A stretch of DNA of 64,000 nt from Fulvia fulva (Eukaryota > Ascomycota > Dothideomycetes > Mycosphaerellales > Mycosphaerellaceae), in assembly GCF_020509005.1 (NCBI RefSeq), contig NC_063017.1, positions 4,278,001 through 4,342,000 of the forward strand, in the 5' to 3' direction. The position numbers and the translations under genes were made by a program. Within the stretch, counting starts at the first letter, position 1. Every line of letters begins with the position of its first letter. The notes beneath the pieces are model-generated. The model was not told where the DNA came from and made no database searches. It was given only the letters and a program-made list of their open reading frames with translations. Below are positions 42,358 to 54,165 of this stretch, in pieces.

Positions 42358-43180
42358 GCGAGAGTTGTTCTTTTCCTGCATCGATGAAAGCAGTTTCTAT
42401 CTCGCAACGGCGCACGGGTTTCGGCTGCAGCATTTTCAAAAAGGTATGGGATTGGTTGAAAGCACAAAAGTAACGGACTGTCGAAGTGAACGGCCATGTA
42501 CATCGTCATCCGTGGTTTTGGGATGAGGTGAAGTTGGTAGCAGTGGAGCTACCACGATAGCATGCAACGATAACACACACTACTGAGCAACGCCAGCAAA
42601 TGAAAGCAGCACAGACCTTGACGCCAAACATTCGCACAGCGCCTTTCGGGTCATGCTGTTGATATCTTCTACCAAGATTCCCGTCCATCCATCACCAGAG
42701 CAGGAGCCAGTGCGGTGAAGACGCCACAATCTAGATTGTACCGAGACATTGGAACCTCATCCCCCCATATGATCCTATCTGCCTATCAGATCGGGCTCCA
42801 CCTTACCACCGGCCCGCCCACGAGCGCCGAATCAAACATGCCGAGTGTGGGCATGCCGAGATACCCGCGTTGCGATATGTTGTGGAGAGAATACGGGGAG
42901 AACATGGATTGCACAGTCTTGGCTGATGCAGGCGAGAACCGCGAGGTGCTAAGTTTAGTCTGATGGGAAAGGGACGACTGCCTGTATGTGGAAGGTAGTG
43001 AGAGAGTCGGAGGGAATGCGATGGGATAGTATCATTGATACGAACTTGTGAGCAAGGCAAGGGTATCTCACATCTCACAATGATGTCGTGTCCTGCTGGT
43101 GTTGGTGGTGGTCAGCAGCCAGCGCTGACCTGACCTGACCTGACCGCTCACTGCACAGGCGGCATTGCGTTTACAGTACA
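42358..43180. other. Intergenic region of about 820 nt
   Basis: This lies between the NmrA-like gene and the convergent NAP/SET gene. No coding signal was seen. It contains the pentanucleotide repeat at 43125-43145. Confidence 0.45.
43125..43145. repeat. Microsatellite (CTGAC)4
   Basis: Four perfect tandem CTGAC units plus one base lie 36 bp beyond the NAP/SET stop codon, probably in its 3' untranslated region. Confidence 0.9.
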
Positions 43181-44256
43181 TTACTTCTTCTGCTTCTTCG
43201 AGGCTGGACCAACGTCGCTTTGTCGCTTGCGCCCCTTTCCATCCTTCTGCACCAGCGCGCGAATGTCGACCGGCTCGTCGTCACCTCCTTCCGCATCATC
43301 CTCATCCATCTCATCATCCGACTCGAAGTCAAGCTCCGACAAATCATCGGACTCTTGCGCCTGCGTGAAGAACTTGATGGCATTGGGCCAAATGTCCTCC
43401 GCAAAGCTGATGGCCAGATCCTCGCCGGCTTCGTGGACTTCGACCTCAGAATCGTCTTCCTGGTCGTCTTCTTCTTCATCGTCTTCCTTTTCTGATTCCT
43501 CGGCCTTTGCTGTGCCGTTCTTCTTAGCTTGCAACTTCTCTGTGTATTCCTTGTTGGCTGCCTCAGACTCTTCAGCGCTGACCCATCGTCGCCCACTGAC
43601 GTACCCGAACCATGTGAAGAAGGAAGTGTTCGCGCCGTTCCAATGCTCCACCTTCTTCTTAAGCTCGGTGTACTCTTTCGAATCTGTCGCTTTCATATCG
43701 CCCTTCTTCTTGCGTGCTTCCCAGAGCGCGAGCGCGCCATCTGTTAAGCCTTCAGTGACGTCTTTGCCCTTCTTCCAGGTGATCTTCACGGGCTCGGAAA
43801 CTAGCCCTTGCCAGCCATCGCTGGAGCGCCTGTGCGAGAACTCCTTCTCAAGGACGCTCTCTTCGAAGTGATCGTTGGGCTTGAACTCGAAGCGGATCTT
43901 GAGGCTGCGTGACGAGCCATTGGATTTGCCGGCGTCAAGCTCTGGGCGCGAGACGTTCAGACTGACGAGACTTTCGGCGAAGATCTGGGAGTCGGTAGGT
44001 TGAATGTATTGGTCTACTTCCATTGGTGCTTGCTCAAGAACGAGAGCCCAAAAGCTGGGGATCTTTGCTACGGCTTCGGCGCGTTTGGCGTAGGCGCCTT
44101 TGCTGAGTTCATACTGCTTGCGCACTGCATAGTCGTCAGTATGTACTCGGTGCGACAAGAGGTAGTTTACTCACTGATCTCGCTGTCAATCTCGTCGAAC
44201 TCATGCTCAATGAGAGCGAGCTGCTCGTAGGAGACCTGAGGTGCTTCTTCGGCCAT
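43181..44256 (-). CDS. NAP/SET-family histone chaperone (Vps75-like)
   Basis: This nuclear histone chaperone is of the NAP/SET fold. Exon 1 (44175-44256) and exon 2 (43181-44124) join within a Met codon across a 50-nt intron (GTGAGT donor, ATGCAG acceptor), giving 341 residues. The dimerisation helix spans about 8-60 (QLALIEHEFDEIDSEIMRKQ, YAKRAEAVAKIPSFW). The earmuff region follows (NGSSRSLKIRFEFKPNDHFE, KITWKKGKDVTEG), then a hydrophobic NTSFFTWFGYVSGRRW. The acidic stretch (EKEDDEEEDDQEDDSEVEV) sits in the middle of the last third, not at the very end, and the C-terminus is basic (GPASKKQKK), a likely nuclear signal. SET and Vps75 are the closest comparisons. Confidence 0.9.
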
Positions 44257-44550
44257 TGTAAGGATAATACAGGACGTCTAAAGGTACAATTGGTATAAAG
44301 TGCAAGAAGAAAATCGTTCCAAAGACAGTTTCGATCAACACTTTTTTCTCCTGTCAACGATCAACATCCAGGGCTCCTGCCGGGAGCTTCAAGCTCGACG
44401 TCACGTCAGGTCTGAGGTCGCAGCTTCCCTCGGCTAGACTTGCCTGCCAGCACTTTCCAACCTCTCGTGATGTTGCCGTCACAATGATGATCTAGTAAAC
44501 ACTTCAACACCATCGATTATCACCATCAGCGACAGTACAATACATTCGAC

Positions 44551-45060
44551 ATGGACTACGACGGTGCCGTTAAAATGGGTAGAGCAGCCGCCTGCTGGCG
44601 CATCCAAGACTGCGGCTCCTGCCTTCACAGCAAACATGGCTGCGGATGGTGTCCTGTCTCCTCAACATGCGTCCCATCAACAAACCTCCTGGATCCCATC
44701 TCAAAGGCCGACATATGTCCTCTTCGAAGCGAACGCTTCGAGCTCAGAACCAAAGCTCTCGGCTGCAATTGCTCAACCACCACACTTCTGAGCGTCATTG
44801 TCACAGTCTTCGTCACCATCGCGGCGCTGGGACTAGTCTATGCTATCTTCGCAGCTATCAGAGACGTCCATCCGTTCCTTGGGACGGGCAACTTTGAGGG
44901 CACCGAGTTGGAGATTAAGGAGGATGGGACTCGTGTTGAGAAGTCTTGGTGGCGCGATAGCTGGAGGAAGTGGATCTATCGTGTTTTCGCCAGGCCAGAC
45001 CTGAATCATGGCAGCGAGCAGGAAGTCAGGACTGAGCGCGCCAGGCTACTGGGATGGTGA
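44551..45060 (+). CDS. Single-pass membrane protein with PSI (plexin-repeat) domain
   Basis: This 169-residue protein comes from a single exon. A Cys-rich PSI-like domain occupies about residues 15-72 (ACWRIQDCGSCLHSKHGCGW, then CPVSSTCVPS). A hydrophobic helix at about 77-103 (LLSVIVTVFVTIAALGLVYA) spans a membrane. The rest is a charged tail with a Trp-rich patch (KSWWRDSWRKWIY). No cleavable signal peptide is apparent, so a signal-anchor topology with the PSI domain lumenal or outside is inferred. Fungal homologues are of unknown function. The gene is divergent from the NAP/SET gene across 294 nt. Confidence 0.85.
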   Translation: MDYDGAVKMGRAAACWRIQDCGSCLHSKHGCGWCPVSSTCVPSTNLLDPISKADICPLRSERFELRTKALGCNCSTTTLLSVIVTVFVTIAALGLVYAIFAAIRDVHPFLGTGNFEGTELEIKEDGTRVEKSWWRDSWRKWIYRVFARPDLNHGSEQEVRTERARLLGW

Positions 45061-45340
45061 TGCGCGCCGTATGGGTTGTGCTTTCGACGCTTGATCCGCA
45101 TGTCGCTCAGCGAAGCGTGGTTGCAATCACACGGGCTATGCACATCAGGAACTCTACTGCGCTGAAATGGGTGCTGTGGACTTCCGGACTTTTCTGTGGT
45201 CGGAGCAGACGTTCTTGTTACAATTGGGAGTCAGCAAGAAAGTACGATAACGGACGGGAAACGACACGACACGCATCGGAGTAATGATATGATGAAGACC
45301 GGAAACGATATCATGACGGACGAACAGCACATGACTAATG

Positions 45341-46992
45341 CTACCTACCAAAGTACTTCAGCTCCAGATAACGCATCGGAATATAACTCAACGCAGTCAC
45401 CACAAGCGCGAACTGATTCGAGACGTCTCCACCCGAGCTTCCAATCAGTCTGCCCAGTGGTCCAACATACCACGTCTGCACCATGCCCATGGCCCACGCA
45501 ATCACTCCAAGTGCGAACGCAGTGAAGCCAGCAATACCCAGCGGCAGTCGACTTGGGTCGTTCCAGCCTTCCAGATCGTAGTTCGCGAACTTGCCCTTCC
45601 TGAAGAGCTAATGCTCCGTGAAGACTCTCACGGCGTAGCTCGTGCACCAATATCCGAGCAGACTGAGGAAGTTCTGCAGGTAAGTGAGAAGGTGATTTCT
45701 ACCAGCCAGAGCCAATGCTACGATTACGCCAAAGCATAGAATAGTCCAGATGAAACGCGGGATCTTGGAGAATGGCCGCGAGAATTGCTGGCAACTTAGG
45801 CCCGCGCTGTAGGTGTTGAGCACGTTCATGTTGATGCCAGAAAGGACCAGTAGGACCAGTATGAACTTGGCGAAGCCGCTCGGGTACAGCATGTCCCTGA
45901 TGAGGAATCCGAGGCCTCGGTTCTCGTAGGAGTCCTTCCAGTCTGGGCGGTTGTTCATGGCCTGGCCGAGCTCACGACGCAGCCGGCCATCATGCCGATG
46001 CTAGTCGGTATCGCGATTCCGAAAGTCGTCATAAAGAAGACCTTGGTACGATTGACATCCACAGCATAGTGAACGTAGTAGTCGCTCGCAATCGTAGCCC
46101 ACGAAGCCGAGGATCCATAGACGATAGCCAGAAGCGACAAGACCGTGCCACTCAAATCCGCGCCCTTCACAGAAGCAGGAGAGCTATTATCAGCATACCT
46201 CCCAGTCTCGCCAAAGATCACCAAGAAGATGGTGAAGTACACCAACCACGCATACTTCTCATACGCCAAAATCGCCCTCAATCCCAGGAAGCTGGTCGCC
46301 AGACTGCAGCAAGCGATGATGATAATTCCTGGAATGATTGAGACCCCACCATCAGACACAGCAGTCAACGCCAACCCTCCAGTAATACACCCCACAGCAC
46401 TCCACCCGATCTGCTGGACTGTATTCAGCGCCGCAATGATCCTATTCGGCCACCACCCCATACTATACCTCCCGATCGAAATCTGCCTGAGTCCAGTCGC
46501 GGCACCCATCGTAGCGCAGAATCCACTGACCGCGCCTCCGAGCAAAGAGGCGAAGACGACGATCAGGATGCTTTGCTTGAGTGACAAGCCGAACTCCCAG
46601 CCCAAGAGACCTGTCGCGAAGCAGGAGACATTCATAGTCCCGCTCGCCCAGAGCAACGCCATGTTAAGCTGTGCATGCCATGGTTGCGGTTTGCGGTCCT
46701 GTGGGAGTTTCCTATCGATGGCTTCCGACTCGACGCCGAGGTTGCGGTCGAGCAGAGCTTCGAAGTTGCGGAGCTTGGAGAGGATCCCGTTGTCTTGGGT
46801 GACGGTTACGTTATTGTAGACGTTCGTGGTGTCATTTTCACTCCCACTTTCGCTTGATGGCACTCTGGAGTCTACGTTGACTTGCGTGGCTGCGAGCTTT
46901 TCGTCTGCGGTGAGGGGTCTTTGTGGTCGGTCTGGTATGCTCGAGATGAGCTCTTCGGGTTGACCATGTTGCTTTTCTTCGTCCCAGGCCAT
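45341..46992 (-). pseudogene. NCS1 purine-cytosine/uracil permease pseudogene (5-bp duplication plus nonsense codon)
   Basis: The remains are those of an Fcy2-like nucleobase permease of about 550 residues. The first frame runs from the AUG at 46992 (MAWDEEKQHGQ) through typical NCS1 helices (FGLSLKQSILIVVFASLLGG, TGLRQISIGRYSMGWWPNRI). At 45958-45967 (plus strand TGGCCTGGCC) a 5-bp tandem duplication shifts the frame, just where the conserved Ser-Ala-Met-Asn-Asn-Arg-Pro segment should follow CVVSS. The second frame continues well (GFAKFILVLLVLSGINMNVL) until TAG at 45608-45610, after VRVFTEH. The same frame then continues 88 codons to the natural end at 45341 (FANYDLEGWNDPSRLPLGIA). No other lesion is seen, so inactivation looks recent. 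Confidence 0.85.
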
Positions 46993-47459
46993 GGTTGCCG
47001 TGTGCTTGGCGGGGCCAACGCTCAAGTCGGGCACTTTCCAGAGTTAGATGTTGTTGTGCACGCCTACCCGAAGAAACAGTGCCAGCGACCGGGGTATAGG
47101 GCGGTCGTTCTGTAGAACACTACTACAGCGAAAGCGGCAGCTGTTATCCTTTAGTGCTATCAAGGTGAGCTTGTATGGTCACGCAGGGAAGCGGATGGCG
47201 CAAAAGTGTGATTCGTGGAAGGTGCGTGCGAGCGATCTGGACTCGGATGTCCGGCACCACTCGAGCATGCCGATGTCGTCCAAGTCATTACAGCATGGTA
47301 GACAGCATATCGGTTGTGTGTGTAGATCAACTGCGTGATCATCGAAATGACCAACCTCTGGGTATCGTGCGCATGTCATCGAATCTATCTGTACATCACT
47401 CCCGTTATCACAACCAACGCCTCGCTAAACCGCATCATTAAGATCGCACCAAAAGATCA
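46993..47459. other. Intergenic region upstream of the permease pseudogene
   Basis: These 467 nt hold the former permease promoter and the 3' flank of the large minus-strand gene. There is an alternative in-frame GTG at 47034 upstream of the pseudogene AUG. No other coding was seen. Confidence 0.45.
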
Positions 47460-50400
47460 TCAGAAACTGTCCATCTCCTCGCGTTGCCGTAAGTACTCTT
47501 TCGCTAGCGAATCACCGCCCTTACTGCTCAACTCCATCCAGTGGTACGCAATGCACATAGCTTGTGGGTCGCAACGATTAAGATCTTGGTTCCTCCTCCA
47601 TTTGCCCTCTAGTTCCTCCTTGAAGACATCTCTAGGCTTGGTCAAGGGTGCGATGATACGGTCCATGAGTTCGGGGTGTGTCAAGTACAAGATACCCAGC
47701 TCTCGTTGAGCGACAGTGTCGCCTTCTTTAGCAGCGATCTGCAGCAGGTACGCTGCATCGGCCATGCTGTATCGAGCAACTTCTTCGGCGGAGGGTGTGC
47801 GGCTCGGCGCTGAGAACGTGGCCGAGTCACGCTGTTGCTGCGCTGTCGACGAAGACCGTCCATGCTCACGATTGTTGGAATGGTATGCTATGATGCTGTC
47901 GGCTGTTTCAACCATAATTTTCCGAGCTTCTTGCTTCAGGCCGGAGATCGCCACTGCTGCATTGCAGAAAGCCTTGCCCTCGGCTGTGTTCTGGAGCACA
48001 GAAGAAGGCAACAGAGCGGCAATGTACTGAAGGTCTCGGAAGATTGTTGCCGGGCGTAGCGAGCTTCGCGAGAAAAGTATTCGGAAGCCGCGAATGCTCA
48101 TTTCTGTTGCATTGGTGCCCCGGACAGCAACCCCGTTCGCGACATGAGGACGAAATGTTGTCGCAGGAGAGCTCATAGCAGTCTGTTCGGCCATGTAAGG
48201 CACAAGGAGCCTATCAAGGTCATGCAGGCAAGCAAGCTTGGCAGAAGGATTGACCTTGACAGCGAACCTCTGCAAGATGGCAGCGAATGTGGCGTTGAAG
48301 TCAAATCGACTCATCAGCGGCAGCGACAGGCCTTGCGACTCTACAGTCGGCGTCTGCGATCCAGCGCTAGTGTTAAGTGCCTGGAGACCGCGGAAGTGTC
48401 TGTCGGTGAGGTCGAAGCCTAGCCCAGTCCAGAAAGCATGATCAGTCTCACTTCCATCAGTGAAGAGCGTGGTTGTAAGATCACTGAGCACCAGGCTGGT
48501 CACCCGCTGCCGCAGCTTGTCCACAAATGTCGGACTGGGTGAGACGTTGGGCGCCGCGACACGTTTACGCATCGATGTTTCCAGGATCGACTGCGCTTGC
48601 ACGGAGCCAATGCTTGTCGCGCTCGAAGGCGAGTCGACCTCAGTGGTAGTTGGTGACCAGAATGGGACCGAGGAAGTATGTGTCAAGGTGGGACTTCGTG
48701 AGTCAAAACAGTCTCTGGAACTAGCGCTCGACAGAGTATGGGTCGCACTCGATAGCGTGTCATTGCTGCGAGGTTGACTGCGCAGGGACAATAGACTCGA
48801 GTGTCCATTACGATCGTATAGTCCCGTGATGAAGCTGGGTCTCTCGATGAGTTGCTGATTGAGTCGTGTCGATGGATCGTGTGCAAAAAGAGAGCTGTGC
48901 CAGATGTTGGACGTATCGGTGACAGCGGTGACCGTATCCACGCATTTGCGCACCTCCATACACAGCCTGTGCAGCCTTTCTTCGCCCCGGCAAAGGTTGT
49001 CGACGTTCTGCCGGTCCATCCACATTTGTGTGGCTCTTGATTGGTCATCGCTCAGCTTATTAGGACCGCCGTGGTCAGAACGAGCGCTGAGGATCTCCAG
49101 AACTTGTGCTTCTGTCTTCAGGTGAAGGTTGGTGCTAGCCAGCTTTGTGCCGCTCCAGTGCCGTAGAACTGGACCCAGGCGAGTGCGGACATTCTTTCTG
49201 TTTGAGCCCATGACCCGCAACGCAGTAGCAATCGAACGGGCTTCTTCGTATGCAGCTGATGTACGTACTTCCGCGACATACCACATCTTGTCCCTCAAAA
49301 GGTCATGCTGTGTTATGAGGGGCTCCAGGTAACCCGTCAGGAGTTGTTGTAGAGACTCTAGCGCATTCGCCCACGCCTCACAAGCCTCGGACAGAGCCTG
49401 TGCGCGACTGACCGATTTGTGCGCGAAGTGTTCAATGTCCAGTAGGACATCGCCTAGGGCGGTCAACCCTGCAGATTGATAGACAAAACAGAGCAAGCCC
49501 TGGAGCTGCTGGAAGAGGCTGTGGGCTTGCACAAAGTCTAGCCGCGCTTCGCAGTCTTGAATGGACTGACCGTATAGGTACTGAAGGTCCGCGACAATTG
49601 AAGCCAAGCCCTCTGGTGTATGTTGAACAGACGCGGAAGTGCCCGCATTCGTAATGGCCTCCCGATCTCGTAGGATTGCTTCCACGGCCTTGCGACAGAT
49701 GGCATACTCTCGGGTCTTGATCTTTGCGTGACCTGGAGAACGTCGGAGCAAGGATTCAGTATGGACATCTGCACATATGCGCGCCGCTGCATCCTTGATG
49801 GCACATAGTGACTCCTTGGGTGACTGAGACACAAGAACATCCCACGGATCTGAGTTTGTACCTGCTTTTTTACGCAACAAGTCCTCGAGCTCAAGGCATA
49901 CTTCACGCATCTGAGCTTCAATCAAGGACTCGCCAGCATGCTCCGCTTGTATCGAGGCGGCGATTGCGTTCAAACTTCGTGGATAGTGATCATCCAAGTC
50001 TCCAGAGGTCGTGACTTCCGAGAACGGCTCTGGGGTCCTGGTGTGGCCAAACAGAGAGAATCCAGACATTGAAGATGCAGACGATTGTACACCAGACCTG
50101 GTGCTGTCTCGGTCAGAGGCCACAGAGGCAGGTCTCCTTGGTGGGTAAAGAGCGTTCAAGCACACTGCAATATCCCTGGGAGACACTACAACGAAAGACT
50201 CCACATTCTGGCTGAGCAATGATTTAGACGGGTTGACCCGACGATCCGTAACGGCGTCACTTCCCTGGAAACGAGCCTGTAGGCTCTGGATACGTCGAAC
50301 TGTGTCTACAGGGGGCGATAGGTTATATTTCCTGGAGTCAAGTCAGCACAAGGGGATTCAAGCTTGCAATATGCACATACCACGAGTACGCCACATCGAA

Positions 50401-51988
50401 CACGGATTTCTGGGCCCTTGATACGACTTCCCGAAGAATGCGATGACGAGCACCCTCCGAGACGTAATGATCAGTGAGTATGACATGCGACTGGATGATG
50501 TCAGTTGCGATGCGCACTTTACGATATACTGTCTGAACATACCTCTGGCAACGTTATGGCATCCTGACAGAATGTGTGGAATAGCCAGCGTACAAGCACA
50601 AATTGGGGAAAGGCACGCTGATGTCCTGGATGCTCGTTAAGACTACCCCATACAGCATGGCACAACTTGAGGGCTCCTGGTGGGATTATGCTTGGACCGG
50701 TCTGATCCGAAAGCAACTCGAGCAACGAATCCGCCGCTTCGGAGAAATACCTCTCGGAACGCATTTCTTCTTCGGGTGAGACATCAGATCGGCCTGACAT
50801 ACGGGCACGGAAGGAAGGATTGTTGGGTTGCTCAAGCAGGAACGAACCACGCTGCAGGGTCTGCAGGATCCAGGTCTCCAGGCGGTCCTTGCCTGGCCAC
50901 GGCAATGAGGAACTCCAAATGTCAAGAACGGCTGGAACCACCCTTTCGCTCCCTGGCTTCTGTTCGAAAACAAGACGAGCGCAGACGTCCGCCCATATCT
51001 GGGTTGCGTGGTCATCCAGTCGGTCGGCACCTGGTATCCCTCTGGTGGAGAATATGAGCGTCTCAATAGGACTGTTGAAAGCAAAAGAGAAAAATATTTC
51101 TATTTGAGCGTCCACGACGATTCCCAAAGGCTTCGAGAGTCGCGAATTTGACCGTGCGGATCCACCGAATACTGACTCTTGTGGCCGAGCACTGGTACGA
51201 TCCGGTAGTAATGAAACCAGTTCCTTGTGTGTCAAAGATGCTAGACGGTCAGCAAGGAATCTGCCATTATATCTTATTTTGGACAGGAAATCGAGAATCG
51301 AGAGCTTTGACGAAGATGAGAGATCCTGGAGAAATGGAGTCGAACACCGAGAAGTGCTTTCAGGCGAGAGAGGGGCATCCACGGGCGCTGATTGTTCCGA
51401 ATGGAGGGCATCTCCACAGGCGTCTTGGAAGGCATGGAGTAGAGTGGCAAAGCTGTTCTTGTCCTCGGATCGAATGCACTCGGCCAATATATGCTGGACA
51501 TGGCCGGCTGAGTGCACCAGGCGCGAAGTTTTCGCGGCTGCGATTTGTAGCTGATGTAGTTTGTCCTCGGCGTGGTAGCACCGGCGTTTGTGATACTTCT
51601 GGAGGCGCAAGAGACGGCTGATCTCTGACAATGGCGGAAGGGTCCTCTGCTCCAGTTCTGGAAGTGGCATCTGTGGAGGAGACTTGTCGTCTGGGACATG
51701 ATGAGGGTGACAGTCTAGTGATGTGACGGTCTCGAACGAGGCGTTATGATTGACTGTTACCTTGCTGCCCTGGCTGTCCTGGCTGTGCTGATCGGTTCCC
51801 TGGTCATGATTTCGGGTTGTCGTCGGCTTGATGGCCATATCGTGGGCAGGTGGCGCAGAGTGAGACCTTGGCGGGAGAGATAGAGAGTAGAGACGCCGCG
51901 ATGTGCCATCCAGAGAAGAGAGTCCAGGTGTCGAAGACGTCGAGGCATGGTGGGAGCTCAAGAGTGACACAGCTGCAGAAGGTAACAT
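47460..51988 (-). CDS. Large conserved fungal protein with Sel1-like C-terminal repeats
   Basis: Three exons, 50543-51988, 50381-50490 and 47460-50331, give 1,475 residues. The introns are 52 and 49 nt, with GTATGT donors, CTGAC branch sites and CCAG acceptors. The N-terminal 130 residues are disordered, then a coiled segment (LRLQKYHKRRCYHAEDKLHQ). A mainly helical domain at about 200-600 follows (HATQIWADVCARLVFEQKPG, SHVILTDHYVSEGARHRILR). A long helical middle and a Ser/Thr-rich linker lead to Sel1-like repeats near the end (AAYLLQIAAKEGDTVAQREL, MELSSKGGDSLAKEYL). I do not recognise a catalytic motif. A RasGAP-like helical fold is conceivable from the middle pattern, but this is a weak inference. 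Confidence 0.85.
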
Positions 51989-53520
51989 GAGTTAGCGGCG
52001 GTCGTTGACAGATGCCAGCATTGCCAGCACACAGCTACATGAAGTCCAGGGAATGCGGGAAGTGCTATGATTGGATGTGGTTGCAAGAAGTGCAGCGGGC
52101 TACGGCAAGAGAGAAAAACATACTGCCCAGATGCTCGTGCTCCGTCGAGTCTGGAGGCGCGCCAGTATCAAGCATAGCTTGACGACTGGCGATGTTGCGG
52201 TCTGGAGACAGAGAGATGTGGTGTTTCAAAGCTTCATCTTGGTCGTAAGATTTGAGGTACGACGTGGTCGTCGGTCGGCGGACGCTGTCCGGGGGTCGCT
52301 TGCAGGGGAGATGCTTCACACGCAGCGAAGAGCTGAATGCATATGCGAACCACACAAGTAGTCCTGCGCCGCAAAATGCAAATCCTGGCGGCGTGCGAGG
52401 CAGCCGGCTGAGTCGTGTTTGCACTTTGATGTAGCGAGGTGAGATGGGGCAGACGGCGCTCCAGTCGACGCGAGAGGCTGTCGTGTCGTTGATGTGCAAA
52501 GTCGCCTGCTCACAGCTCGGCAGAGTCGGTCCCTCCCAGATCACGCTGACTGACTCGGCCTTGGTTGATTCCAGCCAATGAACGAGCGCAATATTCTAGT
52601 GGTTGTCTTCGAACACGTCGACGAGCAGCGCTGCATGTGCAGCAGTGGCTCCCGCTGCGCGCGATGCATGTCTGTTGTCTGCTGTCGTCGCTGTCATTGG
52701 CTGACTTACGCTGAGACATGCAGCACGTTCTCACGGACGTTAGAGCCCGCCATGCCCCGCGGTCGCAGCAAGACGACCAACTCACTAACCTTCTTCTCCA
52801 AGTCCCGTGTCATGGCATGAGCGTCGACGCCACTGCATTGGACACGACCGAGACGCTGTGTCGCGACATACCTGTTGCTTGCCATGCTGTGTCACGAGCA
52901 CCACTGCCGCCTCTGCGCAGCTGAGAAGTTGCGGGAAAAGTGGACCCACAGCTTGACGTGGCGGATGACACGATACCGCCAGAACCATCACGTGTTGCTA
53001 ACAATCGTTCAAACAGCCTTACAACTCTGTCGGTCTGAAGATGGTCACGACTGACCGGCGGCAGGATAGAGTTCTGGGGCCGACCGACTTTCGAACAAGA
53101 CGTGTAGACGACCCTGATTGCGTTCCTGCGTCCTGTGGCACTGCCGTATCTGACAGCAGACCTGGTTGGTGTTGTCGTTGGGCATCATCAGTCAGGCCTT
53201 CGTCGTTCGTCCCGGCAGTGCTCCACCGCGAACACCAACGCACGTAGACGAGAAGAAGCGACGGGAAGAGGGGAGGGATCAGCATGAGTGAGGGTGGCGT
53301 GGCATTGCATCGCTTCACTGTTGTGCCGCCTTGCGGCTCATTACTGTCTATCTCATCTGTTGGAGAAGAACGCTCTATTCTGCAACCATCTTTGGTGTCC
53401 TTCGACCTTGGGTCTGTTGTGCCCTCTGTGATGCCCTATCTGGTATCTCTCGTAAGCCTCGTGATCCCATTCCTCCTTTGCGCTGCCCACTGAACATAAG
53501 TCCATTCGCTGACCATTGTT
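51989..53520. other. 1.5-kb intergenic region, probable long 5' leader
   Basis: No supportable gene was found. A minus-strand open frame of 159 codons at 52065-52544 lies in the likely 5' leader of the large gene and has no recognisable domain. The rest shows short frames only. Confidence 0.4.
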
Positions 53521-54165
53521 CTATGTCTGCATTGCGACTTGGTTGGGGTTGCCGACTGTTTGCAGATACTGTAGTATCGAGCAGTCGTTGCATTGTATCA
53601 ACTTCTGGAGATCGTTGACTTGTTGTTGCAGACTTGATACGCTGTCAATCGCATGATTACGTTCCGCCTCGAGCTCCTTGATATATGTCGCTGCCGTTGC
53701 AATGATCATGGCTTTCGAAGGTAACCTCGGAGGAAGCGCGCTATCCTCAACATCAGGCGAGCAGACGTACGCATTCTTGAGCGATGGTAACGATAGACGG
53801 AGAGTCTCGATCTGAGTGTTGAGGTTGTCGCGGTACCTTCGTTCAATGATGGTGTGTGGAATGCGGCGATGAGGTCTTGTTGGTCTTGTTGCGGTCCGGC
53901 CTTGCGGGTATGGTGTCTTCGCTTCATGTGCAGTGTGTCCCGATTGTGATTCTTCGGAGTCGCTTGAGGTTGTTATTGCTTGTGATCCTGTCGATGCTGG
54001 AGTCGGGGCGTACACTGGCGAGATGTGGTTGTCTGGTGATTGAGGACTTTGGACGTTGTGCTTGACCGAGTTGGTGGCACATGCAACGCCTGCCTTCTTG
54101 CACAGATCCGGCACGTCCCCGCTGAGGCATTGCAGCGAAGGGAAGCATTCTCCCGATGCAGCCAT
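53521..54165 (-). CDS. bHLH transcription factor
   Basis: This single-exon protein has 214 residues. The first 95 are Ser/Thr/Pro-rich. The basic region and helix 1 lie at about 98-125 (PHRRIPHTIIERRYRDNLNT), with His, Glu and Arg at the canonical DNA-contact positions (HTIIERRYR), predicting E-box binding of the CACGTG class. A loop of about 20 residues containing two Pro follows, then helix 2 (PSKAMIIATAATYIKELEAE), which runs into a leucine-zipper-like heptad segment. The protein ends VGNPNQVAMQT. Similar small fungal bHLH proteins act in development and metabolism. Targets cannot be inferred here. Confidence 0.9.
   Translation of the reverse strand: MAASGECFPSLQCLSGDVPDLCKKAGVACATNSVKHNVQSPQSPDNHISPVYAPTPASTGSQAITTSSDSEESQSGHTAHEAKTPYPQGRTATRPTRPHRRIPHTIIERRYRDNLNTQIETLRLSLPSLKNAYVCSPDVEDSALPPRLPSKAMIIATAATYIKELEAERNHAIDSVSSLQQQVNDLQKLIQCNDCSILQYLQTVGNPNQVAMQT

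Noticed and set aside
45955..45970. A 14-nt GTGAGC...CCAG segment that would restore the permease frame if treated as an intron
   Set aside because: Fourteen nucleotides is far below any functional intron. The GGCCA tandem duplication explains the shift more simply.
52065..52544. Minus-strand open frame of 159 codons upstream of the large Sel1-tailed gene
   Set aside because: It has no recognisable domain and lies in the likely 5' leader. It is not needed to complete the downstream gene.
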